From: Acidobacteriota bacterium
GTDB taxonomy: Bacteria > Acidobacteriota > Terriglobia > Bryobacterales > Bryobacteraceae
DNA length: 64,000 nucleotides
NCBI GenBank assembly: GCA_016185425.1
Contig: JACPNQ010000001.1
Location: 1-64,000, forward strand
Reading direction: 5' to 3'
Made by a program: the position numbers and the translations under genes. A model generated the notes under the pieces. It was not told the DNA's origin. It was given only the letters and a program-made list of their open reading frames with translations, and made no database searches. Position 1 is the stretch's first letter; every line of letters starts with the position of its first letter. Below, one piece after another: positions 54,075 to 63,161 of this stretch.

Positions 54075-55268
54075 TCACCGGTTGAGTTCTAGTTTAGCGA
54101 TGCTTTCGAGGTGTACTTCGTCCGGGCCATCCGCAAGCCGCAGTGTTCGCGCGTTAGCCCACATCGCGGCAAGCTCAAAATCGCCGGAGACGCCGGCGCC
54201 GCCATGGGCCTGAATCGCCCGGTCGAGAATGTTCAGCGCGATGTTCGGCGCGATCACTTTGATCATCGCGATCTCGGCCCGGGCCGCTTTATTCCCCACC
54301 GTGTCCATTAGGTAGGCCGCTTTCAGAACGAGAAGCCGCGCCTGTTCGAGCTCGATGCGGGACTGGGCGATGTGGGCGCGAATAGTTCCCTGCTCGGCGA
54401 TCGCCTTGCCAAATGCTGTCCGGGACTTTACGCGGCGGCACATCATCTCGAGGGCACGCTCGCCTGCGCCGATCAGACGCATGCAATGGTGGATCCGGCC
54501 GGGACCGAGACGCCCTTGCGCGATCTCGAATCCCCGGCCTTCTCCAAGAAGAATGCTCGAGGCCGGCACGCGGACATTCTCAAAAATCACCTCGCCGTGG
54601 CCATGGGGGGCATGATCATACCCGAATACGCTGAGGAGGCGTTTCACACGGACACCGGGCGTGTCCATCGGCACCAGGATCATCGACTGTTGCTTATGCT
54701 TCGGCGCGGAAGGTTCCGTTTTACCCATGAAAATAGCGATTTTGCAGCGCGGGTCGCCAGCGCCGGAAGTCCACCACTTGCGCCCGTTGATGACGTATTC
54801 ATCGCCGTCGCGAACGATAGAGGATTCGATATTGGTAGCGTCGGAGGATGCCACGGCCGGCTCAGTCATCGCAAAGCAGGAACGAATCTCGCCGTTGAGC
54901 AAAGGTTCCAGCCACCGCTGTTTGTGTTCCTCGGTGCCGTAGCGCTCGATGACTTCCATATTGCCCGTGTCGGGCGCGGAGCAATTGAAGACTTCGGGCG
55001 CAAAGTGGACGCGGCCCATGATCTCGCAAAGCGGCGCGTACTCAAGATTCGTGAGGCCCGCGCCGCTTTCGCTGTGAGGCAGGAAGAGGTTCCAAATTCC
55101 CGCGGAGCGCGCCTTACGCTTGAGGTCTTCGACAATCGGCACGGGCTGCCAACGATTCCGCTCCACCTGCTCATGAAAGAGCCGTTCGTTGGGATAGACA
55201 TGCTCATCCATGAACGCCTGTACGCGCCCTTGGAGTTCGCAAACTTTGGGTGTGTGTTCGAAGTGCAT
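54075..55268 (-). CDS. Acyl-CoA dehydrogenase, ACAD10/11-like
   Basis: Product of 397 residues with all acyl-CoA dehydrogenase parts: [18 protein letters not shown] (flavin and substrate loop, about 134-151), [53 protein letters not shown] and the end motif [15 protein letters not shown], then [16 protein letters not shown]. The GRIHHCM and DGPDEVH motifs are those of the ACAD10/ACAD11 branch, which can remove a phosphate from 4-phosphoacyl-CoA rather than simply oxidise. It is last of four tightly packed genes with an enoyl-CoA hydratase (three bases apart), a histidine phosphatase and a kinase-like gene. Confidence 0.9.
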   Translation of the reverse strand: MHFEHTPKVCELQGRVQAFMDEHVYPNERLFHEQVERNRWQPVPIVEDLKRKARSAGIWNLFLPHSESGAGLTNLEYAPLCEIMGRVHFAPEVFNCSAPDTGNMEVIERYGTEEHKQRWLEPLLNGEIRSCFAMTEPAVASSDATNIESSIVRDGDEYVINGRKWWTSGAGDPRCKIAIFMGKTEPSAPKHKQQSMILVPMDTPGVRVKRLLSVFGYDHAPHGHGEVIFENVRVPASSILLGEGRGFEIAQGRLGPGRIHHCMRLIGAGERALEMMCRRVKSRTAFGKAIAEQGTIRAHIAQSRIELEQARLLVLKAAYLMDTVGNKAARAEIAMIKVIAPNIALNILDRAIQAHGGAGVSGDFELAAMWANARTLRLADGPDEVHLESIAKLELNR

Positions 55269-55271
55269 GGG

Positions 55272-56057
55272 CTAGTCCCCGGTGAACGTTGGAGCGCGTT
55301 TTTCGATAAAGTGCGCCACGCCTTCTTTGAAGTCCTCCGAACGCAGGCTGTCGATCATCTCCTCCTGCGCGGCGGCCGTAGCTTCCGCAAGGGTCTGGGA
55401 CATGGCACTGTACACTTGCCGCTTGATGACACGCGTGGAGCGCGGCGACACGTTGTTGACAAGCGCAAGCGCATAGGCGCGGACTTCGGCGAGAAACGAT
55501 TCCGCGGGAATGACACGGTTGGCCAGCCCCATTTTCACGGCCTCCTCGGCGCCGATGACGCGAGCCGAGAAAAGCAGGTCGAGCGCGTGGGCTTGGCCGG
55601 CGAGCTTGGGCAGTATCCACGCCAAGCCGTACTCGGCGATGAGACCGCGGCGCGCGAAGGCGGTGCCAAACTTGGCCTCTGACGACGCGAAGCGGAGGTC
55701 GCAGTAGAGAGCGATAATCAGCCCCAATCCAACGGCATGGCCGTTGATCGCCGCGATGACGGGTTTGGAAAGAGACGTGAAGTAGGAGTACTCGCGCGGC
55801 GTCTGGATCGTGTGATCGGGAAGCTGTCCTTCACTGGCGATGCCCTGCAGCAGCGACATGTCGGCGCCCGCGCAGAACCCCCGGCCGGCGCCGGTAAGGA
55901 TAATGACGCGCACACCGGGATCGGCTTCCGCGGCGCCAATGGCGGCTCGAACTTCCTGATCCATCTGTGCCGTCCACGCATTCAGTTTGTCTGGACGGTT
56001 GAGGGTGATGGTCGCGATGCGTTCCGACACTTCGAAAAGGATCTGCTGATAGCTCAT
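55272..56057 (-). CDS. Enoyl-CoA hydratase/isomerase
   Basis: Product of 261 residues from the ATG at 56057, which overlaps the stop of the phosphatase gene (ATGA). Crotonase-fold markers: ATITLNRPDKLNAW (about 16-29), ILTGAGRGFCAGADMSLLQG (about 55-74, oxyanion and CoA pocket), KPVIAAINGHAVGLGLIIAL (about 99-118) and GTAFARRGLIAEYGLAWILP. The second catalytic Glu of classical crotonase is at the AEYGLAW position. It probably hydrates or isomerises the enoyl-CoA produced by the dehydrogenase of this operon. Confidence 0.9.
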   Translation of the reverse strand: MSYQQILFEVSERIATITLNRPDKLNAWTAQMDQEVRAAIGAAEADPGVRVIILTGAGRGFCAGADMSLLQGIASEGQLPDHTIQTPREYSYFTSLSKPVIAAINGHAVGLGLIIALYCDLRFASSEAKFGTAFARRGLIAEYGLAWILPKLAGQAHALDLLFSARVIGAEEAVKMGLANRVIPAESFLAEVRAYALALVNNVSPRSTRVIKRQVYSAMSQTLAEATAAAQEEMIDSLRSEDFKEGVAHFIEKRAPTFTGD

Positions 56058-56770
56058 CGGTGGGTTCTCCATTCGGCGCGGGGGAGATGCGGCATTTCGT
56101 TCATACTGAATAGCCGAACCTGTTCGCCGCGGACACGTAAGATGGTGATGGAAGCATTATGCAGCACGCCGGCGATGCGCAGAGTGCGGGTGTCGTGGAT
56201 GTCGAGCGCGCGGCCAGCCCATATCGCCATAGGCGTAGCGGATGTGAATACGACGATATTCGCGTCGCCTTCGGGGAAGGGAGCCGTCCCCACTCGCTGC
56301 TGGAAGGCCGCCCACGATTCACCGTCGTAAGGAAATTTGGCGTGCAGCCATGCCTCCACAATCTTCATGTCGCATGGCGTCCAGCGGCGATGGATTTCAG
56401 CGGTCGCGTCCTCCGCGCTAACGCGGGCCTGCTCTCGTTGCGCTTCATATGCGAGTTTGAACGCCGCGTCGGCCGCACAAAGTTGCGGCGCCATGGAGCG
56501 GTAAACGTGGTCGAGATCAAACTCGCGCCACGCGTCGTGGACTTGCACTTCGGGGAAGGCCAGTCCGCAGTCTCGATACACTGCAACTACCTCCTCGGCG
56601 GTCAGGCGTTGGCGTTCCATACCGCCAGAATAGGCCGCCTGGAAGACGATGTTTTGCGACGAGAAGTACTCGCCGAGAAGCCTCGCTTGGCGGCGGCCGA
56701 GATCGGAAAGCGTGTCGTACCGTTGCCGCGTCCCCGCCTGGCCGTGGCGAATCAAATAGACGCGGCTCAT
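56054..56770 (-). CDS. Histidine phosphatase family protein
   Basis: Product of 238 residues from the ATG at 56770, overlapping the stop of the kinase-like gene (ATGA). The catalytic motif is at the start (VYLIRHGQAGTRQRYDTLSD, His about 9), followed by AYSGGMERQRLTAEEV and the second catalytic region VFTSATPMAIWAGRAL (a serine stands where many relatives have SHG or TSG). Such phosphatases act on small phosphorylated metabolites or phosphohistidine. Given its neighbours, it might remove phosphate from an intermediate made by the kinase or recycle CoA-derived compounds. Confidence 0.85.
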   Translation of the reverse strand: MSRVYLIRHGQAGTRQRYDTLSDLGRRQARLLGEYFSSQNIVFQAAYSGGMERQRLTAEEVVAVYRDCGLAFPEVQVHDAWREFDLDHVYRSMAPQLCAADAAFKLAYEAQREQARVSAEDATAEIHRRWTPCDMKIVEAWLHAKFPYDGESWAAFQQRVGTAPFPEGDANIVVFTSATPMAIWAGRALDIHDTRTLRIAGVLHNASITILRVRGEQVRLFSMNEMPHLPRAEWRTHR

Positions 56771-57783
56771 GCGTGAGCCTCCGCAAGACCGGCTGCGAGC
56801 GCCACGAGTGCGGCGGCCCGCTCGCCGAAGTCGCGAAAACGCGGGTCGGCCGTTTGGCCGAGATGGAAACGGAGGTATATCTGCTGCACAATCACAGCCA
56901 GTTTGAAGACTCCAAGGACTTCGAAGTAGGCGATATTGCGCAGATCGCGGCCCGTGCGCGCCGCATAGCGATCGAGGAACTGTTCGCGCGTATACCAGCC
57001 AGGCTCGAGCGTGAGAGCGGGAACTCCAGCCGTGCGGACGTTGGGGCGGTTGACCCAGCACCAATAGGAGAGTGTGAGCCCGAGGTCGGCTAGCGGATCG
57101 CCGATAGTCGTCATCTCCCAATCGAGCACGGCGGCAATCTTGGCGGGAGCGACCATGACGTTGTCGAGCTTAAAGTCGTTATGCACGATGGAGGCGTCGG
57201 CACTCTCTGGGAGATGCGTCTCCAACCAATGGATGACCTGGTCCATCAGCGGAACTTCGGCTGTCTGCGCGCGCCGCCATCGCTCCGCCCAACCCTTCAC
57301 CTGCCGCTCCACGAACCCTTCCGGTTTGCCCAGTTTGTCGAGGCCGTTGGACACGAGAGGAATAGAGTGAAGACGCGCCAGACAATCGATGAACAATTCA
57401 CTGATCTGTTGCGGAGTTGCGGATAGATCGGCCGGGATGCGATCGCGCAGGATATGGCCGCGGCGCCGTTCCATCAGAAAGAACGTCGCGCCAATGATGG
57501 CCGGATCCTCACAGAGCCGATAGACCTGCGGCGCTTCGGGGAAGTGCGGATGAATGGCGGCGAGGATGCGGAATTCACGAGCCATGTCGTGCGCCTTCGG
57601 CGCAATGGTTCCGATCGGCGCACGGCGCAGGACCCATTCGCGATCCGCACCCATCACGAGATAGGTGAGATTGGAATGACCGCCGGGGAACTGTTCGACG
57701 GTGACGGGCTCGCCCATGTACGCGGCGAGATTCGCGAGATTCAACTCCTCGCCGCTGCGGACGGCGGCAGTGTCCGGATTCAC
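56767..57783 (-). CDS. Aminoglycoside-phosphotransferase-fold kinase (ACAD10/11 kinase-like)
   Basis: Product of 338 residues of the APH/choline kinase fold: LTYLVMGADREWVLRRAP (nucleotide-binding strands), the catalytic loop IVHNDFKLDNVMV (about 199-211) and the metal-binding VLDWEMTTIGDPLADLG (about 219-235). In eukaryotic ACAD10/11 this domain is fused to the acyl-CoA dehydrogenase; in Pseudomonas levulinate catabolism separate proteins do the two steps (LvaA kinase and LvaC dehydrogenase). So phosphorylation of a 4-hydroxyacyl-CoA is a good guess. It heads the four-gene operon. Confidence 0.85.
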   Translation of the reverse strand: MNPDTAAVRSGEELNLANLAAYMGEPVTVEQFPGGHSNLTYLVMGADREWVLRRAPIGTIAPKAHDMAREFRILAAIHPHFPEAPQVYRLCEDPAIIGATFFLMERRRGHILRDRIPADLSATPQQISELFIDCLARLHSIPLVSNGLDKLGKPEGFVERQVKGWAERWRRAQTAEVPLMDQVIHWLETHLPESADASIVHNDFKLDNVMVAPAKIAAVLDWEMTTIGDPLADLGLTLSYWCWVNRPNVRTAGVPALTLEPGWYTREQFLDRYAARTGRDLRNIAYFEVLGVFKLAVIVQQIYLRFHLGQTADPRFRDFGERAAALVALAAGLAEAHA

Positions 57784-57792
57784 CTTGATAGT

Positions 57793-58197
57793 TTATCCGC
57801 GAAGCGTGAGCACGTAGTAGCGGGCGCGTGTCTTGCCGATGTTGCGCCAGCCGTGCTCGATATTGGACTCGACGTAGGCAACGGAGCCCGGTCCGAGTTG
57901 GGACACCGCTGCGCCAATGGTTACCTCGATGGTGCCTTCGTTGACGATGACCATCTCCTCATGAACATGCTTGTGCGGTGGGTGCGGAGCGAGCCCGGGG
58001 CCAAGCTCCGTCTCATGCATTTCAACTCGATATCCGGTATGGGTCTTGCCGTCCAGCACAGCACGGGATTTGTTTTGGCCATTGCTGCTCGGACGAACCG
58101 GGAGGTCTTCATACCGATAGGTCTTCGATGGCAGCGCATCGTTCTGCGCGCGTGCGGGAAGGGCGGCGAGAAGAATGGCGAGATTGCGGCGATTCAT
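57793..58197 (-). CDS. Secreted cupin-domain protein
   Basis: Product of 134 residues. The start at 58197 opens a twin-Arg-free signal peptide (MNRRNLAILLAALPARAQ). The cupin barrel has both motifs: GLAPHPPHKHVHEEMVIVNEG (a cluster of His and Glu ligands, about 74-94) and GPGSVAYVESNIEHGWRN (about 105-122). It probably binds a metal; the reaction is unknown. It lies 13 bases after the creatininase-like gene on the same strand and nine before the kinase-like gene, so it may be the last gene of the upstream pair. Confidence 0.8.
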   Translation of the reverse strand: MNRRNLAILLAALPARAQNDALPSKTYRYEDLPVRPSSNGQNKSRAVLDGKTHTGYRVEMHETELGPGLAPHPPHKHVHEEMVIVNEGTIEVTIGAAVSQLGPGSVAYVESNIEHGWRNIGKTRARYYVLTLRG

Positions 58198-58210
58198 GGA
58201 CTTAGGCTCC

Positions 58211-59113
58211 TTAAGGTAATAGTGCTCGGAATTTCGGGACGAGGAATTCCTGCGTGTAGCGGTCGTGCTGGCGAAGTGCCTCCATAGCCTCGGGCATTCG
58301 CATGCGTTTGACGACGGCGCGGAACTGCTCCTCGCCCGTCTTTCCCCACGCCGCCCGTTCAGCGGCATTGGCGGGAAGCTCCCTATCGCTGCCGCCATGG
58401 GACATGACGTCGGGTACCCAGGAGCCAAGAGCAAGGCTGCCTGAAAACCCGAGCCGGCCAAGCGTCGCAAGGCCCTCGTTGTTAGGGACAGGACCGGCGG
58501 GCTCGGACTCCTTCGTGCCGTAGTCTCCGCGAAGCGGTAGGTCCTCAATACGCCCGGTTAAAGAGAAGGCGCCATAGAGAAGGCGTGAGCGTTGCTCGGC
58601 CGTGAGTTGGAGCCTCGGCAAGTAAGTGTCCATATTGATGTAGAGAATAGGCGCGTGTGTCTCCTCGAAAAACTCGCGCACCAGTGTGCCGGCAGTAAGA
58701 GGTGCGGGGCCGTGGCTGGCCGAGAGGTAAACCTGGCGGCGGAAACCCTGTCGGAGCAGGGAGCGCGCCAGGTCTTTCAGAAACGCTGTGCCCGCTTGCG
58801 GCGTGATGTGGATGGACGAGGGAGCGATGCGAGTGGTGCCAGGATAAGACCAGACCAGCCCCGGCATATATAGGCCGCCCGTCTCTTCGGCCATCGCCAT
58901 CGCGTAGGCGAGGGGCCATGTATAGTCGCGGCCGCTGGGCTGGATACCGTTGGTCTCCACAGCGCCGACAGGAATAAAGATGATGTCGGACTGCTTCAGA
59001 AACTCGGCGACTTGCACTTGGCTCAGGCGGGTGAAGTCTCTGGTGTGCAGTTTACGAACCTGCGCACACAGCGGGAATGTTAGTAAGAGCAGCGTGACGG
59101 TGGTGCGGAACAT
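58211..59113 (-). CDS. Degenerate creatininase-family protein
   Basis: Product of 300 residues from the ATG at 59113, with an AGGAGG site just upstream and a signal peptide (MFRTTVTLLLLTFPLCAQ). The sequence follows creatininase/creatinine amidohydrolase: SDIIFIPVGAVETNGIQPSG (about 42-61), LYMPGLVWSYPGTTRIAPSS and QVYLSASHGPAPL. The metal-binding part of active relatives reads EQHGPHLPLGTD-like; here the first His positions are Asn and Gln while Glu and Asp remain. So it may have lost activity or bind metal differently. It is divergent from the PSD1 gene at 59196. Confidence 0.75.
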   Translation of the reverse strand: MFRTTVTLLLLTFPLCAQVRKLHTRDFTRLSQVQVAEFLKQSDIIFIPVGAVETNGIQPSGRDYTWPLAYAMAMAEETGGLYMPGLVWSYPGTTRIAPSSIHITPQAGTAFLKDLARSLLRQGFRRQVYLSASHGPAPLTAGTLVREFFEETHAPILYINMDTYLPRLQLTAEQRSRLLYGAFSLTGRIEDLPLRGDYGTKESEPAGPVPNNEGLATLGRLGFSGSLALGSWVPDVMSHGGSDRELPANAAERAAWGKTGEEQFRAVVKRMRMPEAMEALRQHDRYTQEFLVPKFRALLP

Positions 59114-59195
59114 AAGCCTCCTTGGCTTGTTACCGGGTGCTCCATATGATATGAAATTGCCAGGACCGGGATTGCTACCCCTGGAGGAATGACGG

Positions 59196-61733
59196 ATGCG
59201 TGTGTTTTGGCTGCGCGCTGCGACGGCATTACCCCTTGCGGTGTTGCCAGTGTCCGGGCAGCGTGCGCCGTTATTTAAAGACGAGATTCTTCCCGTCCTG
59301 GAGAAGAGTTGCACGAAGTGCCACGGTCCGCAACAGAAGATGGGCGGCCTGGACCTGAGCACCTTTGCCGGAATGATGAAGGGCGGTTCGAGCGGGCCCT
59401 CGATTGCACCGGGCAAGCCCTCCCGTAGCTTGCTGTGGGTCATGATTGAGTCCAACAAAATGCCCATGGGCGGCGCACTGACTGCCGCGCAGAAGCAGTT
59501 GATCAAGACTTACATAGAGCAAGGACGCTTCCCAACGGGTGAGTCCGACTCCGAACGGGAAGCGCGCGAACTGGCGCGGATTACTCCAGCCGTCCGGCAA
59601 TGGTGGTCGTTCCAGACGCCTGTGAAAGCGCCGATCCCACGGGTGAAAGGGTTTTCCCGCTCGCCTATCGATGCCTTCGTAGTAGCGAAATTGGAAGAGA
59701 AGGGTTGGAAGCTGCAAGCGGAAGCGGACCACGTGTCGCTGATGCGTCGGGCATACTTCGGACTGACAGGGTTGCCGCCGGCTCCGGCGGAGGCGAAAGC
59801 GTTTCTGGAGGACAAATCGCCGGATGCGTACGAGAAACTGGTCGACCGCCTGCTTGCGTCCGAGCGTTATGGCGAGCATTGGGGCCGCCATTGGCTGGAC
59901 ATTGCGGGCTATTCCGATACGCGCGGTGATGCGGGCGATTCGGAGCGCGAGGTCTCCTGGAAGTATCGCGACTACGTGATCCAGGCGTTCAACAAGAACA
60001 AGCCGGTCAACCGGTTCCTGCTGGAGCAGATCGCTGGAGATCAACTTGTCAACTACAAGCACAACGCGGTTCCAACGCCCGATCAGATCGAACCGCTAAC
60101 CGCGACCGGCTTCCTTCGCACGACGGCCGATATCACCGACAACCAGACGATCTACGAGGTTGACAAATACTTCGACGCGCTGCAAAAAGCGATGGAGACA
60201 AGCCTCACCTCCGTATTGGGACTCTCCATCGGCTGCGCGCGTTGCCACGATCATAAGTTCGACCCGCTGTTGCAGCGCGACTATTACAAGTTGACGGCGA
60301 TCTATCAGTCCGTGTGGGATCCGGAAAACTGGCTCGCCGGCAGTTTGAACTTTGGACCATGGCCAAGCCGCATGGTGCTCGACATGGGGCCGTACAAACG
60401 CGAAGCCTGGATAAAGGACGTCACCAGCAGTGACGCAAGAACCCTCCGGCGGCTCGACGACCTCCTCGAAGCGACCTATCAACGCTTCCGTGCCGAATTG
60501 CGCGCCGGGCGCGACCTGCCGGCCGGGCGGCGAGCGCAGATCCGCCAGGCAATTGAAGACGATCCGGATCTCGAAGTCGATCGAAACGCCCCGCGCGACA
60601 CAATCACCGATCAGGAAATGGACAAGCGCTATCCCGAGTTCGTGGGCTGGAAGCAGGAGATAGCGGTGCGGCGCGCGAACCGGCGTAAGAAGCAATCGGC
60701 GATTGATCCAAACTATATTGAGGCGGCGTGGGATGTCTCGAAAACGCCATCGCCAACTTACATACTGCAGCGAGGTAATTACCTGGCGCCGGGCGCGGAA
60801 GTGAGGCCCGGGCTGCCGGCCGTCCTCGACGATCCGCGGAAGCCGATGGTCTTCCCGGACCCTCATTCGCGAACGGATTGGAATCATACGGGGCGCCGGC
60901 TGACGCTCGCGAATTGGCTGGTTTCACCCGAAAACCCCCTGGTCGCCCGCGTGTTCGTCAATCGCGTATGGCAGTTCCACTTCGGCGAGGGATTGGTCCG
61001 GTCTGTCGATGATTTCGGTCGCCAGGGCGACACGCCGACACACCCGGAACTACTCGACTACCTCGCAGTAGCATTTCAGGAAAAGAACTGGGATCTGAAA
61101 TGGCTCACGAAGCAGATCATGATGTCGCAGGTCTACCGGCAGAGCTCATCGGAACTAGCCGAGTGCTTGACGGCGGACCCTTCGGCGAAGCTCTTATGGC
61201 GCAAGCCGCCATTGCGGCTGGAAGCGGAAACCATTCGAGATTCGATGCTGCAGGTAAGCGGCCTGCTGAACACCAGGATGTATGGCCGGCAGGAACCAAT
61301 CCGGCGCGGCGCCGATGGGCAGTGGCTGGAGGACGATATAAAGGGTAACCCGAATCGTCGAAGCCTGTATTTGCAGCAGTCCCGGACACGGCCGGTTGCA
61401 TTTCTCCACGCATTCGACGCGCCAACGATGACGGCGGATAATCAGACGCAGCGTTTCCGTTCCGCGCTGCCGTCGCAGTCTCTGGCCCTGTTGAATAGTC
61501 CATTCCTGTTGCGCACTACGAAGGCGTTCGCGGATCAGGTGATGGAGCAGAGCCGTGGAGACGCCGAATTGGCGCTCCGGCTTGCGGTCATCGCGGCATA
61601 TACTCGCCCCGCGACGGAGCGGGAACTGGTGATCGGCAGGCAGGCAATGGCCGCCGGAACGGATCCGAAAGAAGGTCTGCGGCTGTTTTTGCAGGCCCTA
61701 TTCGGCGCGAACGATTTTCTGTATAGCTATTGA
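59196..61733 (+). CDS. PSCyt1/PSCyt2/PSD1 (DUF1549/DUF1553) cytochrome-like protein
   Basis: Product of 845 residues with a signal peptide (VFWLRAATALPLAVLPVSGQ) and a GGAGG site before the ATG. Domains in order: a Planctomycete-type cytochrome c (about 25-105, CTKCHGPQQKMGGLDLST, GGSSGPSIAPGKPS), the DUF1549 region (about 155-380, SPIDAFVVAKLEEKGW, GEHWGRHWLDIAGYSD and a second heme motif CARCHDHKFDPLL) and the DUF1553 region (about 560-840, ARVFVNRVWQFHFGEGLVRS, PTHPELLDYLAVAF). These proteins occur with DUF1501 partners in Planctomycetes and Acidobacteria, probably as secreted enzymes of polymer breakdown. The DUF1501 gene follows 14 bases later. Confidence 0.9.
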   Translation: MRVFWLRAATALPLAVLPVSGQRAPLFKDEILPVLEKSCTKCHGPQQKMGGLDLSTFAGMMKGGSSGPSIAPGKPSRSLLWVMIESNKMPMGGALTAAQKQLIKTYIEQGRFPTGESDSEREARELARITPAVRQWWSFQTPVKAPIPRVKGFSRSPIDAFVVAKLEEKGWKLQAEADHVSLMRRAYFGLTGLPPAPAEAKAFLEDKSPDAYEKLVDRLLASERYGEHWGRHWLDIAGYSDTRGDAGDSEREVSWKYRDYVIQAFNKNKPVNRFLLEQIAGDQLVNYKHNAVPTPDQIEPLTATGFLRTTADITDNQTIYEVDKYFDALQKAMETSLTSVLGLSIGCARCHDHKFDPLLQRDYYKLTAIYQSVWDPENWLAGSLNFGPWPSRMVLDMGPYKREAWIKDVTSSDARTLRRLDDLLEATYQRFRAELRAGRDLPAGRRAQIRQAIEDDPDLEVDRNAPRDTITDQEMDKRYPEFVGWKQEIAVRRANRRKKQSAIDPNYIEAAWDVSKTPSPTYILQRGNYLAPGAEVRPGLPAVLDDPRKPMVFPDPHSRTDWNHTGRRLTLANWLVSPENPLVARVFVNRVWQFHFGEGLVRSVDDFGRQGDTPTHPELLDYLAVAFQEKNWDLKWLTKQIMMSQVYRQSSSELAECLTADPSAKLLWRKPPLRLEAETIRDSMLQVSGLLNTRMYGRQEPIRRGADGQWLEDDIKGNPNRRSLYLQQSRTRPVAFLHAFDAPTMTADNQTQRFRSALPSQSLALLNSPFLLRTTKAFADQVMEQSRGDAELALRLAVIAAYTRPATERELVIGRQAMAAGTDPKEGLRLFLQALFGANDFLYSY

Positions 61734-61747
61734 GAGGAGAAGGCCAG

Positions 61748-63148
61748 ATGAGACGGTTTCTATCCCGGCGGCAGGCATTGCAGGAGGCCGCGATCGGCTT
61801 CGGCGGTTTGGCGTTCAACTCGCTAGTCGCGTTGGGCGCGGAGCGGACGGCCTTCGATCTGCAACCGCGGCGTCCGCACTTCGCGCCAAAAGCGAAGAAC
61901 GTTATCTTCATCTACATTGGCGGCGGCCCCAGCACGATCGACATGTTCGACCCCAAGCCTGTGCTGCGCAAATATGATGGACAGCCGGCGCCCTTTGAAA
62001 TCAAGGGCCGCGCGCTCAACGGGTCGCAGCAGGTGATGGCCAGTCCGTGGGAGTTCACGAAATGCGGCCAGAGTGGGCGCGAGATCTCGAACCTCCTTCC
62101 GAACTTTCAGAAGGTCGTCGACAACGTGTCGTTCGTGCGCTCGATGCAGACCGATCGCATCGATCATTCCACCGCGCAGTTCACGTTCGTCACCGGACGC
62201 GGGTTCACGGGCTTTCCGAGCATCGGCTCGTGGGTGAACTACGCGCTCGGATCGGAAAATCAAAACCTGCCGGGCTACATTGCATTGGGCGAAGGCGCGA
62301 GTATCGGTACCCGTGCACACTCCGCGGCATGGTTGCCGCCGGTTTTTAGCGGAACCGCTATGCGTGCCGATGCGAAGGCGCCGATCTACGACATCAGGCG
62401 GCCGGAGAGCATCTCACCGGAACAGCAGGCGCGGCTCCTCGACATGGTGAAGGAGCTAAACCGCGAGCAAAAAGCGCATCACCCGCTCGACCAGGATCTG
62501 GAGGCGCGCATCGCGAACTACGAGCTTGCCGCGCGAATGCAGGTGGAAGCAATGCGCGTCGCCGACTTATCCGCCGAATCTGAAGAGACGCGCAGACTCT
62601 ACGGTTGCGATAACAAAGTATCGGGTCAATTCGGCCAATTGTGCCTGATGGCGCGGCGGTTGGTGCAGAGCGGCGTGCGTTTTGTGCAGGTATATGGCGG
62701 CGGCGGTGGCAACTGGGATACGCATAGCAACATCGTTGGTCAGCTCCCTGGTCTTTGCCAGTACATCGATCAAGGCATGGCGGCCTTGTTAACGGACCTC
62801 GACCAGCGCGGCATGTTGGCCGACACGCTGGTAGTGTGGTCCGGGGAGTTCGGCCGGCTGCCGACCATCGAGGCAAAGAACTCGGCGCCCGGCCGCGACC
62901 ACAACCCCTACGGCTTCAACATGTGGATGGCCGGCGCCGGAGTGAAGCGCGGCTTCGATTTTGGGCAGACGGATGAATTGGGATACGCTGCGCTGCCGGA
63001 ATTCCGTGTCGGCCATGCCGACATTCACGCCACCATTCAGCATCTGCTCGGCATCGACTATAAGCGCAACACCTTCTTCTACGAAGGCCGCGATGAATCG
63101 CTGGTGGGCGTATCACCGGCGCGCGTGCTGCACGAAATCCTGGCGTGA
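61748..63148 (+). CDS. DUF1501 (sulfatase-like) secreted protein
   Basis: Product of 466 residues from the ATG at 61748, with an AGGAGA site and a twin-arginine-like start (SRRQALQEAAIGFGGLAFNS). DUF1501 has an alkaline-phosphatase/sulfatase-like fold; marks here are VIFIYIGGGPSTIDMFDPKP (about 53-72), RSMQTDRIDHSTAQFTFVTG, GVRFVQVYGGGGGNWDTH and VVWSGEFGRLPTIEAKNSAP, then GRDHNPYGFNMWMAG (metal-binding Asp/His). It is nearly always encoded beside PSCyt/PSD1 proteins, as here, and is thought to work with them on a secreted substrate; the reaction is not known. Confidence 0.9.
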   Translation: MRRFLSRRQALQEAAIGFGGLAFNSLVALGAERTAFDLQPRRPHFAPKAKNVIFIYIGGGPSTIDMFDPKPVLRKYDGQPAPFEIKGRALNGSQQVMASPWEFTKCGQSGREISNLLPNFQKVVDNVSFVRSMQTDRIDHSTAQFTFVTGRGFTGFPSIGSWVNYALGSENQNLPGYIALGEGASIGTRAHSAAWLPPVFSGTAMRADAKAPIYDIRRPESISPEQQARLLDMVKELNREQKAHHPLDQDLEARIANYELAARMQVEAMRVADLSAESEETRRLYGCDNKVSGQFGQLCLMARRLVQSGVRFVQVYGGGGGNWDTHSNIVGQLPGLCQYIDQGMAALLTDLDQRGMLADTLVVWSGEFGRLPTIEAKNSAPGRDHNPYGFNMWMAGAGVKRGFDFGQTDELGYAALPEFRVGHADIHATIQHLLGIDYKRNTFFYEGRDESLVGVSPARVLHEILA

Positions 63149-63161
63149 ACGAGGAGTGGCA

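Noticed and set aside
54372..55682. 436-codon plus-strand frame opposite the acyl-CoA dehydrogenase and hydratase genes
   Set aside because: It crosses two well-supported genes on the other strand and has no recognisable domain.
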